Positions 44,729-56,469 of a stretch of DNA of 64,000 bases are shown here, piece by piece. Below the pieces are notes generated by a model. That model saw only the letters and a program-made list of their open reading frames with translations, did no database searches and was not told where the DNA came from. The translations under genes were made by a program, and so were the position numbers. The DNA comes from Symsagittifera roscoffensis (lineage: Eukaryota; Xenacoelomorpha; Acoela; Convolutidae). The first letter of the stretch is position 1, and each line of letters begins with the position of its first letter. Where the stretch lies: contig NC_087063.1 of assembly GCF_963678635.1 (NCBI RefSeq), forward strand, positions 34,820,540 to 34,884,539, written 5' to 3'.

Positions 44729-45612
44729 TCAAGCAAGTCTGAGCTTCAGTTCAGTTGTAACGTAGGGTATTGATCTCAGAGCGTGTACTTTCGGGATAGT
44801 TCGCATTTCTTTTTTAAAATAGCGCTTTTTAAAAGTAATAATGCCCTCCACGCTAAGTTCATCCACTGTTTCCGTGTGCTTATCTGAAAAGGCTAGATTT
44901 GCATAAGCTTTGTGCTTCATCGTTGGGCCGTTGATAATTTCTTTAACAAAACACTCTTTAGCACCTTTGATTTTTAAAGCTACCAGATGTTCTCTAGCCG
45001 AACTTTTGTATTCCGTCATCTCCATGGCTCGTCTATCGTCACTGTCTCCGGTACTGTCATTCGATTGTGTTCAACCAGAGTTAGCTGTACTGCGATGCTC
45101 ACTTTTCCTTGTTTCACACTTGAACGTTTGAAATCCTTGAGGGTTCTCTCACCACCTTGGCTGAGTATCTCCAATGCTAACGTCGCTCCAGTAAGAGTGA
45201 GGTCGCTCCTTTCGGTTTTAAAACTGGCTTTTCTTAGTCCTGCCATGAGGATGGTTGGCACCATCGCTAATTCTGTCATCATTTTTGACGTGTAATGCAT
45301 TCTGTCATCTCCTTGTCCCATGTCAACTGCACCTTCTACTCTTTTCTATTTGGTTGAACTGGCTGGAGGTTCAGTGTCCACCCTCGTTTTTCCCGACTTC
45401 CTCAGCACGATTTTGCTGCCCAACTTCATTTTCAATTCATTGTTCTTCTCAATCACTAGCCTCGATCGCCTTGTCCCTTTCCACATTCTGAACAGATACA
45501 GCACTTCATCGTTGTTTTCCTGATGCGTCATCTTGATAGGAGAGTTCTTCTCAATCTCATCGGTACCTGAACCAATGATCAACTCACTCAATTTTTCTTC
45601 AAAATCATCCAA
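44729..45612 (-). pseudogene. Unidentified ORF fragments of the multi-ORF block (copy 1)
   Basis: Frames at 45346-45612, 45016-45321 and 44729-45025 follow one another with small frame changes. Sample text: NNDEVLYLFRMWKGTRRSRL, MMTELAMVPTILMAGLRKAS, SSAREHLVALKIKGAKECFV, INGPTMKHKAYANLAFSDKH. The same text recurs at 49873-50964 with a few changes, so both descend from one coding sequence. The family is not recognised. Confidence 0.5.
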
Positions 45613-46239
45613 TTGATCACGGAATTACTGCATCAGTGGCCCATTGAGCCCTGTTTTCAGCAATGGCTGGGTCTCGTGGCTCTGTGTTACCGTCTAGACC
45701 TCTTCCATAAAAGCAACTCTGTTCATTCCACATCCTGTCCTAATCTCGTGGTCACTTTGGTGAACTTCCCAATCCTCTTCCGATAGGATTCCTAGGAAAG
45801 TTTCTCTGGCTGCGCTTTCTATTTTTCTCCTGCATGGTGATTCTGTCAAAAGTTTTTTTTTTTGGTTGCTTCGATTTTGACAGGAGAGCTGCTCTCTGGC
45901 AAGTTATGAACTGTAAACTCATAACTTGATGTGAAACAGGTATATCTCCATATGGCCAGTGTCAATCATCTCTTGGAAGAAGTCGTTATATTAGTCCTTG
46001 GCTTCTGTTTTAGATTCTTTTCATTAGAAATGAATTGACGGAAAACTTTGCATGCTGCGTGACCAAATCGGGCAAACATTCATGGTTGAACTCGTCATAG
46101 ATCCCAGGTGATTTGTTGATTGGCAATCTCACCATAGCTCGTCCGTCTGGACCAAACGTCGTAGTCTGATCGAAATGTCGGATACACCCAAGTTCGTAGG
46201 ATGAGTGTTGAAGGAATAGCTTCGACTTCCCAGAATCTG

Positions 46240-46530
46240 TCAGATGGCACGAGTCATCCGGTACTTCTCAATTGATTCTTCTTCTTCTCTTCTCGAGTAG
46301 AGCTGATGTAGATTTCTGTCTTTAGGGTGTAGCTCTATTTGCCTGTACATGTTGTTGATGTCACCAGATAGTGCAGTTTTTTCGAATCGGACCGGACAAG
46401 GATTTTGAAGAGGTTTGGCTGCTGCTAGGGACCAACCAGTAGACAATCGTTTAACGATTGTCCATTTGAAGTTGGATCTGATCCGTTGAAAACAGCTCTG
46501 CACTTTGTTGTTGTTGAGTCCGACTTCCAA
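46240..46530 (-). pseudogene. BEL/Pao reverse transcriptase fragment (copy B)
   Basis: It carries SGDINNMYRQIELHPKDRNL, nearly identical to the fragment at 37284-37574, and ends at the same place. Confidence 0.84.
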
Positions 46531-46674
46531 ACTGCATCATGAGGCATGATAAAGTACTTCCCGAGTGGCAGAAATTGATCTGACACAGGTATCTCTCGAT
46601 ATGGCTAGTGTCAATCATATCTTTGAAGAAATCGTTATATTAGTCTTTGGCTTCTGTTTTAGATTCCTTTCATT

Positions 46675-47310
46675 AGTCACGTATAGTCCCAAGATCATCA
46701 CCATTGACAAATCCGTGACCGCTCTGAGGAATTTCCGTATCAGATAGCGAGAAATTCTAGGGTATATTTTTGCCAAGAAAGACGCGGTCCATCATGCTCC
46801 CAATCCTTCCAGCTTGCTATCCGTCCTCACGTAACTTTCTTCTCGGTCCAAAACATTTCAAGTGTCGCTTGAATCATTCTGTCCACAAATTCGGTTGACT
46901 TCTCCCCTACTGCTTTCGCGCTTTTGCTAGGTTTTGCTAGGGTTGTTCGCCTCAAAACCATACCTTCCATGTGAAATTCTGTCTCTTTGGCATTCTGCCT
47001 CTTTGTTTCTTCCGCCTTGACTTCCATTCCAAGGAACCACAGGTCATTCGACATATCCACTATCACTTGGTGTTTGTCATCAATCCCTGGCTTCATCTTC
47101 AGATGGCTGCTGAAACTGGACAGCTCGAATTCCAACACTTTGTCCAAAACTAGCATGTGTAGCGAGTGTTGTTTTAGTCCTCTTCTGGCATTCGAGATGT
47201 TTGACCATACTGCTGGCAAATTTGAGTCTCAAATTTCTTGCTTCCACTTTCCGAATTCGGGCAGGTATGATCACGTCATACTTTCCTTCAGAGAAGAGCG
47301 CAATTACCTT
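46675..47310 (-). repeat. Inserted 640 bp copy of the 52.86-53.50 kb multi-ORF block sequence
   Basis: It begins CACGTATAGTCCCAAGATCA as at 52867 and runs to CTTTCCTTCAGAGAAG as at 53484, almost unchanged. It carries the frame KHQVIVDMSNDLWFLGMEVK, also seen at 53016-53408. It sits within BEL copy B, which shows recent movement or duplication between the two blocks. Confidence 0.85.
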
Positions 47311-47320
47311 GGCTTCTGTT

Positions 47321-47554
47321 TTAGATTCTTTTCATTAGAAATGAATTGCTGGAAAGCTTTGTGTGTTGCGTGACCAAAAAGGGCAAACATTCATGGTTGA
47401 ATTCGTCATAGATCCCCGGTGATTTGTTGATTGGCAATCTCACCATAGCTCGTCCGTGTGGACCGTATGTCGTAGTCTGATCGAAGTTTCGGATACATCC
47501 AAGTTTGTTGGATGAGTGCTGAAAGAATAGCTTCGATTTCCCAGAATCTGTCAA
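47321..47554 (-). pseudogene. BEL/Pao pol fragment upstream of RT (copy B)
   Basis: The reading YGPHGRAMVRLPINKSPGIY and NHECLPFLVTQHTKLSSNSF corresponds to the pol segment between protease and RT, where BEL/Pao elements have a G-R-Y-x-V-x-L-P motif. Copy A has the same segment near 37710-37870 in broken form. Confidence 0.72.
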
Positions 47555-47709
47555 ATGTGGTGACTAGCTGTCAAGGAAGTTGATTCGATATCGTGGCGAG
47601 TGTCTTCGTATTGTGACTGTATGATCGATATCAGCGATACCTGAGACTATCCAACCAATCTTTTGGTCGGTTAGCAGTATAGCTCCTTCCTTGACATTCC
47701 GTGACTTCA

Positions 47710-47958
47710 CTATGAGTGTGCGCAGACGGACTGTCCAACAAGCAGGAGATCAATTGTATCAGGCTTGTCGAAAGGTGGATCTGCTAAGTTGTAGTGGCTG
47801 ACCATTGGTAGGTCTGTGGCTGCGATATGGGTGTTTTGATGCTCGTGATCCATGATGTTTTTGAAAACCACACAAGATACTTCGAACTTGTTAGCAGATT
47901 TTGGTAGAACTGTGAGGTTCACTCGACCATGGGTAGACATAGCGCTTTTCTGGGTCAC
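47710..47958 (-). pseudogene. BEL/Pao protease/pol linker fragment (copy B)
   Basis: It reads HYNLADPPFDKPDTIDLLLVG, differing from copy A (38097-38345) at only a few residues. Confidence 0.8.
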
Positions 47959-48199
47959 TCTAGTTATGTTTTCTGGAGCTTATGTTGGTTTGATGCCAAG
48001 TCGCTGCATGACCTGTAGGGTGATGATGTTCGTATGAGCACAATTGTCAACGGCCGCCCTCAAGTGATGATTTCGACCGTTCTGAGATCGAACTTTGCCG
48101 TTTGCCGTTGGAAGAACTTTTTTTAAGCTTCATCATAGTTGATGGAGTTTGAACTTCTGTGGTAGGCTCTGCTAGTGTGCTGAATTTCTTTAGGTTATT

Positions 48200-48800
48200 A
48201 GGCGGGCCAAAATGAATACCTCGCGATAGCTGAAAAGCGACTGTATCATTTGAAAATCGAATTAATGATGGTTTCTTTACTGATGATATCTTGCCATTAA
48301 TGATGATAACCTGCTGTGTTTCAGTATCCCCAGACCACAAAGACACTCCTAAAAACAGGACTCATACTAAGATAGTTTATTTTAAACGTTTTTTTTCGTT
48401 ACATAGAATCATCATATCCATCGGAGATGGGTCAACCTTTTACTCAACTCCTAGCTTCTCCTTATCTGAATATGAATCTGATTTAATTTAATTTCAATTC
48501 AGGCCATTCCAACAACTTAACAGTCGTTTAAAAATAATTTAGGGTTACTCTAAGGTACCTCTACAATCAGGAAGGGTAGCAACAAACAAACTTAACGAAA
48601 CAAACAGGCTATTACTAACTTACTATTGTTTTTGTTGAGTACATAAAATCGTCATATCCATCGGAGATTGAACAACCTTTCCCTCAACTTCTAGCATCTC
48701 ATTATCTGAATGTGAATTGGATTTCAGCTTAAAAACAATTCAGGCCTTTCCAGAAACCTGAAAGCTGTTTAAAAAATTTTAGAGTTACTCGTCCGTCTGT
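48200..48800 (-). mobile_element. BEL/Pao element B, LTR-like sequence
   Basis: It matches 39520-40110 block for block, including the internal duplication. Only a few substitutions separate them, so this pair is younger than the pair formed with 35450-36030. Confidence 0.7.
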
Positions 48801-49577
48801 ATTCTGCCAGCGAAAAATGTCTGTCTGCTTTTCGCTTTTTCAGTTATAGCGAAAAAAAATTGATACAAGTCATGCACGCCCAAATCAAAATAAAAACTTC
48901 AAAATGAGCATATCTTCCAACAAAACTGCTCCTGTAAGAATTCGTTAATGACAGGCATTTTTCGAAGTGATTCTGGTCGATTGGCACATACTCTGCGGAC
49001 AGCCCGCTCAATGTCCTCATTGAAATTCGAATAACTCATCAGAATGGTACAGTGCAATCGAGAACAGTTTTACAAAATCCACTAAAAGAACTTTATTCAC
49101 ATCATATCCACTCACTACACGCTATAAATGCATCATACTACATTGCTATAAACCTCTAACATTTTAGCGAGTCAGCACTCTGAGAATATGACTTAAGATA
49201 AAAATCGTACCTGACTTTTAGCTTCTCGAAATTAAAAGTTGTCTACTGGGGTTACAAAGGGTTGGGACGCAGGACGCCAACAAATTAAAATTATTCCAGT
49301 GGGTCTCTTGGCTTCTGGAATTTTAGTTGTCATTGGTTCTGAAAATTAAAACTGAGAAATTCGGTGTTTAGAAAAAACAATGAAATAATCCCCCTCTCCA
49401 ATTTGTAACTTCTTCCTCTTTGTTACTTTTTTGCTCATCTCCTTCTTTTACTTTTTTCCGTTTAGCAGTCCTGTAATTTCCAAAGTTTTGTAATCGCTCT
49501 TTTACGTCATGTCATTCGGCTGTTGTTAATGTCCCATTTCCTCCTCCTGCGACGGCGACTCTGCACTCTCGGTTTGA
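48801..49577. other. Noncoding sequence shared with 40111-41186
   Basis: This is the second copy of the noncoding stretch next to the LTR-like sequence. It is shorter than the first copy, which has extra sequence at 40750-41030. No gene is seen. Confidence 0.6.
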
Positions 49578-50170
49578 GTGCCTTGCAACAAATCAGTGGC
49601 CATTCTTACGCTGCTGGAGGCAGTCCTTCTTCTTTTCTGCTCTTCTACCCTTTGTTTTCAACAAGGTAGAGTATCCACAGTCGTTTCCTGGTTTCTGCAA
49701 AAGCTGTTGTGGAGGCAGTGGCTCCGCTTGCATCATCACTCGGTGGGGTTCACATTTTTGTCTACTGCATTGTAATCCGTCGCTAATGATCCTTTCTGCG
49801 TTTGTCTTTCAAAATGGCTGAAGTTTCCACTGACGTATCCCAAAAACTTCTTTCCAAGGTTCTAATTCGTCCCTAGTTCTTTCTAGAATTGCGGCATACA
49901 ACTTGCAAAGTATCTCGTAGAGAATTTTCCAATAATCTCGCAGTTCTTCCACAATTTTGCGTTGAGAAAGTCTGATCGTCTATCGTCCTCATATTTTCAC
50001 AACCACTGCCTCGAATTGTACTGGGTATCGGCTTTTGCATATGGGAGCCATAGTCGAGCCTATAAGGCGGTCTGTGATATGTTTCACTTTGCTGGATATT
50101 CATCTCCACTTCTATCGCTTCTCTCCATTTTCCGATATGCTTCTGCTCGGTCTGTAAAACTGTGCTTCTG
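49578..50170 (-). repeat. Repeat C, copy 3 (internally deleted)
   Basis: It has the same structure as 41187-41830, with the ~600 bp middle missing. Near 50150-50215, CTGCTCGGTCTGTAAA-type text is repeated three times in short order, a local triplication not present in the other copies. Confidence 0.72.
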
Positions 50171-51303
50171 CACAGTCTGTAAAACTGTGATATGCTTCTG
50201 CTCGGTCTGTAAATGTCCTCCACGCTAAGTTCATCCACTGTTTCCGTGTGCTCTTCTGAAAAGGCTAGTGTTGTATAAGCTTTGTGCTTCATCGTTGGGC
50301 CGTTGATAATTTATTTTAGAAAACACTCCATAGCACCTTTGGTTTTTAAAGCTATCTGATGTTCTCTAGCCGAACTTTTGTATTCCATCATCTCCATGGC
50401 TCGTCTATCGTCACTGTCTCCGGTACTGTCATTCAATTGTGTTCAACCAGAGTTGGCTTTTCTTGCGACGCTCACTTTTCGTTGTTTCACACTTGAACGT
50501 TTGAAATCCCTGGGGGTTCTCTCACAACTTTGGGTGAGTATCTCCAATGCTAACGTCGCTCCAGTAAGAGTGGGGTCACTTCTTTCGCTTTTAAAACTGG
50601 TTGTTCTTAATCCTGCCATGAGGATGGTTGGCACCATCGCAAATTCTGTCATCATTTTCGACGTGTCATGCAATCTGTCATCGCCTTGTCCCATGTCAAC
50701 AGTACCTTCTATTCTTTTCCATTTGGCTGATCTGGCTGTCTTCGCTGGAGGTTCAGAGTCCACCTTCGTTTTTCCCGACTTCCTCAGCACGATTTTGCTG
50801 CCCAACTTCATTTTCAATTCATTGTTCTTCTCAATCACTAGCCTCAATCGCCTTGTCCCTTTCCACATCCTGAACAGATACAGCACTTCATCGTTGTTTT
50901 CTTGATGCGTCATCTTGATAGGAGAGTTCTTCTCAATCTCATCGTTACCTAAACCAATGATCAACTAACTCATTGTTCCTTCAAAATCATCCAATTTATT
51001 ACGGAATTACTGCATCAGTGGCCTATTGAGCCCTGTTTTCAGCAATGGCTGGGTCCCGTAGCTCTGTATTACCGTCCAGACCTCTTTCATAAAAGCAACT
51101 CTGTTCATTCCACAGCCTGTACTATTCTCGTGGTCACTTTGGTGAACTTCCCAATCCTCTTCCGATAGGTTTCCTAGGAAATGTACTCTGGTTGCGATTT
51201 CTATTTTTCTACTGCATGGTGATTCTGTCAAAAACTTCTTTGTTTTGGTTGCTTCGACTTTGACAGGAGAGCTGCTCTCCGGCAAGTTATGAATTGTACT
51301 CAT
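49873..51303 (-). pseudogene. Unidentified ORF fragments of the multi-ORF block (copy 2)
   Basis: Frames at 51007-51303 (VHFLGNLSEEDWEVHQSDHE), 50443-50964 (173 codons, NNDEVLYLFRMWKGTRRLRL) and 49873-50292. They match 44729-45900 closely. Charged, Lys/Glu-rich composition with stops between frames. The 173-codon frame is the best preserved. No known domain is recognised. Confidence 0.52.
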
Positions 51304-51339
51304 AAAGGCTGAGAGAAGTTTCAGTGTGGGAATTTCATC

Positions 51340-54119
51340 TTACGCGGTTTGACTTGTTCCCGACACCGTCTCCGTCTCGTCTTCATCTTGGAAATTGAAG
51401 ACCAGTCCTGACGCGCCACCTACTGAGGCTTTATCGTCATCCTTCCCCGTCTGCTCAGGATCCTAATCCATCGGCTCCTCTGGTTGACATGCGCTTGGTC
51501 TTCGTAATCCCTCTCCTTTCTTTGTTCCAATCCTGAAGGTCCTTGCCCATGGTTTCAGCTGGTAGCTTCAATACGATCAGCTCACCTACTGACCGGAATT
51601 ATTGTTCTTCGTACCTCGTCACAACTTCTTCGCATCTTTTCTGGTCAGTCGCTTCCCAGTCGTCACCAACTCCGCAGCCTACATTTTCTTTGCAGCCGTT
51701 GGGCGCTAGAGCAGTCCTCGTCAGCAGCTTCCCATGTATTGTCATTTTTGGCCTCACATTCAGAGCTATCAATGCAGCTTCCTGTAAATCGACTTTCTTT
51801 CACATAATAGATGGCGCCAGGTCCATCTTGGCCCACTCCTCTTCAAACCTTCCCGGCTTAGGAACCGCGAAGCTACTCATTATTCTCCTTGTCGACTCAT
51901 CCACGTACGAGAACTGTGTAAACTTCAGCACGGCAGCGTTTCTGCCGAAAAAGAACGGGTACATCGCATCAGAGAACTTTACCTTCCTTCTGTCGTTTGT
52001 TTCAATTGCTTAGGTCTAGGCGTGTACTCTACGGATTCTGCTGCGAGCCACAGCCTACGGATGAAAGGAAAATCCGGTATTTATTTTGCTACCCTCTTGT
52101 AATCGCCCCAACCTTCTGTTTTTTTCTTCATTTTCTGGTACGCGGCTAATGATCGAGGAATCCTTGTTATTTCGCCATTCGTTTTGTCGTACGATAGTAG
52201 ATTCCAGAGCTTTGAGAATAGTTCAAGTTGCCCTCTGTCCACTTCATCCATTCGGTCGCAAAAAAGTTTATTAAAATTTTCAGCCGTCATGCCTGGTTTT
52301 GCTAATTTTCTAAACAGAGGATCTTCTCTTCAAGCAACACGTTCTGTTCGCACCAATTGATTGTACTCCACTACTGAAATGAAGATCAGGTACAACACCG
52401 ACTTTCTGTATGTTCCCACTTTTGGGTCCGGGAATGCAAACGTCACGGTGGCATCATAAATCACAGTCACAAACTCGCTGACACCTCTGACAAATTCTAA
52501 GGGATCAATCTTCATAACTAGGCACAACTCTGTGAGCATGGGCATGCCTCCCACATACAGTCGTACGTCTTCCTCCATCACAATCTTCTTATATTCCCCC
52601 GTGCTGAAACGATTTTGTTGCCTAAAGTGCTGAATTAAAGTGTGACTCAATTACCGCTGTTTTGTCCAAAAAGCTGTGGCTCTCTTCATGTCAACCTTCC
52701 TCAAATTCTCCCTTATCTGTTTCCGGTAACGTGTTAAGGTTATTAGCTCTCCTAACCTTCCATACGTTATAGCAATCAGTGTTAACAGTCCATCCAGGCG
52801 TAGGCTCTCTTTCCCAGCCATCAGCAACACAACCAGTCCCTTTCTGAAGTTCTCCGTTCCAAACGTCACGTATAGTCCCAAGATCATCACCATTGACAAA
52901 TCCGTGACCGCTCTGAGGAATTTCCGTATCAGATAGCGAGAAATTCTAGGGTATATTTTTGCCAAGAAAGACGCGATCCATCATGCTCCCAATCCTTTCA
53001 GCTTGCTATCCGTCCTCACGTAACCTTTTTCTCGGTCCAAAACACTTCAAGTGTCGCTTGAATCATTCTGTCTACAAATTCGGTTGGCTTCTCCCCTACT
53101 GCTTTCGCGCTTTCGCTAGGTTTTGCTAGGGTTGTTCGCCTCAAAACCATACCTTCCATGTAAAATTCTGTCTCTTTGGCATTCTGCCTCTTTGTTTCTT
53201 CCGACTTGACTTCCATTCCAAGGAACCACAGGTCATTCGACATATCCACTATCACGTGGTGTTTGTCATCAATCCCTGGCTTCATCTTCAGATGGCTGCT
53301 GAAACTGGACAGCTCGAATTCCAACACTTCGTCCAAAACTAGCATGTGTAGCGAGTGTTGTTTTATTCCTCTTCTGGCATTCGAGATGTTTGACCATACT
53401 GCTGGCAAATTTGAGTCTCAAATTTCTTGCTTCCATTTTCCGAATTCGGGCAAGTATGATCACGTCATACTTTCCTTCAGAGAAGTGCGCAATTATTGCG
53501 TACACGAATTTCAACATGGCCGGGAGATGCGCATATACCGGGAAAAGTACAAACACTGGTTTTGGGGTCATTTTCCGGATACCACCTTCCTTTATCTCGC
53601 CCATGGATTCCAAAACGTCTTTGATAGCCAGCCACACAGGAGCCTCTGTCTTCGCTGGCTCTCTGAGTCTGCTCAGCTGACCTCCGATATGTAAACGATC
53701 GATAATGCCGGCAAAAGTGTTTTTGGAATCATTTCTGTCTGTTGTGGAACTAATCCAGGTCGGTTGTTGCAACATTAAGACATCTTGCCAGAGGACTTAA
53801 AGCTCGTCACAAAGTCCAAGCTTGCAATCACCAAACTCTTTGTTTTTCTCATCTCTGCTTAATCGTATGCGGTGAATATGGTTTCGTCAATTTTGAATTT
53901 CAATTCACCGTACCGTTCTACATCACCCTCTTATGGAACTTGTTTTGGGTAGGCTCTCTCTTTCACATGAGCTGGAGGTGCTCGCATCTGTTTGAAGATT
54001 TTTCCATGTTGAGCTGTGGGTGCTCTCTTTTTCAAGAATCTTACCGGCATTTCTACTCTAGTCTGTCGCCTGTGGCGCTTTCGCATATATTGCAATGATC
54101 TGGCATTCACAGAACCCAT
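51340..54119 (-). pseudogene. Unidentified large ORF, 5' gene of the multi-ORF block, frame-broken
   Basis: Open segments follow one another from an ATG at 54119 (MGSVNARSLQYMRKRHRRQT): 53931-54119, 53269-53775, 53016-53408, 52651-52965, 52330-52650, 52081-52290 and about 51540-52010. Sample text: RTTLAKPSESAKAVGEK, GLYVTFGTENFRKGLVVLLM, DATVTFAFPDPKVGTYRKSV, KLWNLLSYDKTNGEITRIP. If it was one protein it exceeded 850 residues, with a basic N-terminus and a mostly helical body. A gag or nucleoprotein-like role is possible from its size and position next to an LTR-like sequence, but no motif proves it. Confidence 0.5.
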
Positions 54120-54449
54120 GGTGTTTTCGCGCGCAGTCCCTCGAAATCAGTCAACCTTAAAGCTTCCGTCGAGCTAAAGTTGAAATCAGAAATTAAACTC
54201 GATCAGTCAGGATCTAGAAACAAGGTCATGACTATCCCATCGGTCTATATAACTCCTTTTTTGCATTAAAACCTAGATTAAAACAGTCCGAAAAAAAGCT
54301 TTTGATCTTAAGATGTATTAAGATTGATTTCAATCTAAATTCATGGAAACTGATCTAAGAGTGGACAGTCAACAGTTTCGATCTTTTCCTGATACTGTCG
54401 GTTATGTATTCGTGTTCACTAACACTTCTCAGCCTGTAACCCTAATAAC

Positions 54450-55031
54450 ATAACACATGACACATAAACACAACCTACACTCAACCTATACCTTATAAAA
54501 TAAAATTTATTTAAATACAATTCTATGTTAATATCTGAAAAAGTTACGTCTATTATCGGGTACAGCTCCTAAGGATGCAGTCGTCCTCTGTTTGGGTCGT
54601 ACATTTAAAGCGAGAGTTCTCTTACTCCCCTCTCCACTCTCTCAGTTTTGTTTCTGAGAAACCAAATCTCCGGGGTCTTCGTGTTGTTTCTTCGTCGCTC
54701 TCGTCACCAAGAAGCATAAACACTTCCCTGGTGTTTGCAAAACTTCTTGTTCTTGTACTCGCTTCTGAGGTCGGCTGCTAATGCTTTTCTAATCCGGCTG
54801 CTAAAGTCGGCTGCTAATTCGGTGACAGCTATCGCACGTGTCCTCTCCGTAAGTATAAAATTGTTATCTGTTAGTATTATGCTATCTGAATATTCACTCC
54901 ACAAATTAAATTACGACTCTACTACTTTCCCTATGTCTGGTTTCTTAGGGCCTTTGTCTGTTTCTGCCTCTAAATCACCTCTTCTCTTTCGGTTTTTAAT
55001 TTTTATTTTAATTATTTTTCATTGCGGGTAA
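54450..55031 (-). mobile_element. LTR-like sequence of the minus-strand gypsy element
   Basis: On the minus strand a purine tract AAGGAGTGGGGG (about 55034-55045) is followed by TATTATTTACCCGCAATG, as a polypurine tract precedes a 3' LTR. An AATAAA-type signal lies near 54505. No second copy is found in the window, so the LTR limits are inferred. Confidence 0.5.
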
Positions 55032-56215
55032 ATAATACCCCCACTCCTTGGACAAAAAAAATCGATCGCATACCTCATACAAAGTTAGGTTGGGCCCGGC
55101 AATGAACAATGGCCCTTCCTGGGCTGCCCAGGAAGAATCATGTTTTTCATTCTTAATGTACTTCATGCTCCCGCGGTCTACGTCCTGAATGGTGACACTG
55201 GTTTCCCTGGGGTCTGACGTCATTTTTATCAACCACTCCAAGACGCGCAGATTCATCATTTTTTTCTCGTATGACTGCTGTTGCTCGTCGTCGAACTCCA
55301 CTTCTGGCTTCGACCGATCGTCGAGCCATTCGTTGTCTTGGTCATCGACAATGTCTAGAACCTATGACACGGTTATTTTTTCAAGACACTACAGCTTCTG
55401 CTGTCCTGTTCAAGTCATCCTGTCCACCACGATGTCGTCCCCGTTAGGATTATCTTTTAGGTCTCTCCCTGTCACGTTGTTTTGTCTGCATCGAAAACGG
55501 TAGATTTGGTTCCAAGTTGATGGGAACCTCTTATTGTTCGGGGTTTTTCCCAATCCTCTTCTGCATAGGGCAAACTTTTTCCATCCGCAGTGATTATTTG
55601 ATTAGGATCCAGGTCTAATAGCGGGCTTGTTCCTTCTTTCGATACCTCATTCCAATCATTCTTTTCTCTGGTGCCCTTTTCCTTAAATTCGCAAGCAGTA
55701 TTCATCCTTAAGTAATCATCCTCCTCCATGTGTTCAGGCATTCACCAGTCTTCTGTGGATGGTTTATGTGGTTTGAGGTTCTCAAAAAGTGCAGTCTGTA
55801 AAAACGTCCCTCTTGGTGTACTTCCGATATCATAAACGGCCCCCTTTGTATCTTCAGGAGTTTTTTAGTAGCTTTTAGTGGGATCACGTCCTGAAAAACT
55901 CACACGTAGTCTCCTACTGAGTATGCTTTTGCACTGGCTTTCTTCTTGTCAAACGTTTTCCTCTGCCGAAACCTGAGCTTGTTGCGTGTTATGTTTACAT
56001 AAGTCATTGAGCTCCAGTTGTCATATTAACACATCTTTTACAGTGACATGTGGCGATGTCTTCTTGCCTTCATACTCAGGGTAAACGATTATTAAAGGCA
56101 GAGCCTCCTCATGCCCTGTCAGCATCATGTGCGGACCGAATCCTGTAGTAGAGTGCTGCGTACTGTTGTAAGCTCCCATTACCTGTGGCATTTTGCATTC
56201 ATGTCTCGAAGACAA
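55008..56215 (-). pseudogene. Gypsy integrase C-terminal region and long acidic extension
   Basis: The segment 56021-56215 reads QVMGAYNSTQHSTTGFGPHM and LTGHEEALPLIIVYPEYEGK, the end of the integrase core. Downstream frames continue with NLKPHKPSTEDW, EFKEKGTREKNDWNEVSKEG, DDEQQQSYEKKMMNLRVLEW and DSSWAAQEGPLFIAGPNL to 55008. The several hundred residues after the integrase form an unusually long acidic tail for a gypsy pol. Stops and frameshifts interrupt it. Confidence 0.8.
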
Positions 56216-56469
56216 TACACCCTGAACAATACACCATTAGAGTCCGATTTTGTTTTTCTACTAAGACACTCGTCTGGGGATTGCTCATCGTAGAATTAGC
56301 TTGTGCTACCTAAAAACATCTCATGAGCTCCTTAGTAAGCTCTCCTACAAAAGAAAATCCAGTAACTCACTGGAAAGTAATCGGGCATCCATGTCAAGCT
56401 ATCCCAGTTTTGATCAGATGATCGCAAGTTTCTTCGGCTAAGGCCGTTATACAGGGCATACCAGATTCC

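Larger units (their letters stand above)
45930..48120 (-). mobile_element. BEL/Pao element B, rearranged copy
   Basis: Segments of copy A occur in a new order: 45930-46228 matches 37620-37935, 46229-46660 matches 37280-37725, and 47311-48120 matches 37705-38510. Between the last two, a 640 bp piece of the multi-ORF block is inserted. Gag is missing: near 48120 the sequence jumps from the 38510 position to the 39430 position of copy A. Confidence 0.8.

Noticed and set aside
51340-54119. Firm assignment of the large unknown ORF as an endogenous viral nucleoprotein
   Set aside because: Size, helical look and gene order are suggestive only; no diagnostic motif of any virus family was found, so it stays unidentified.
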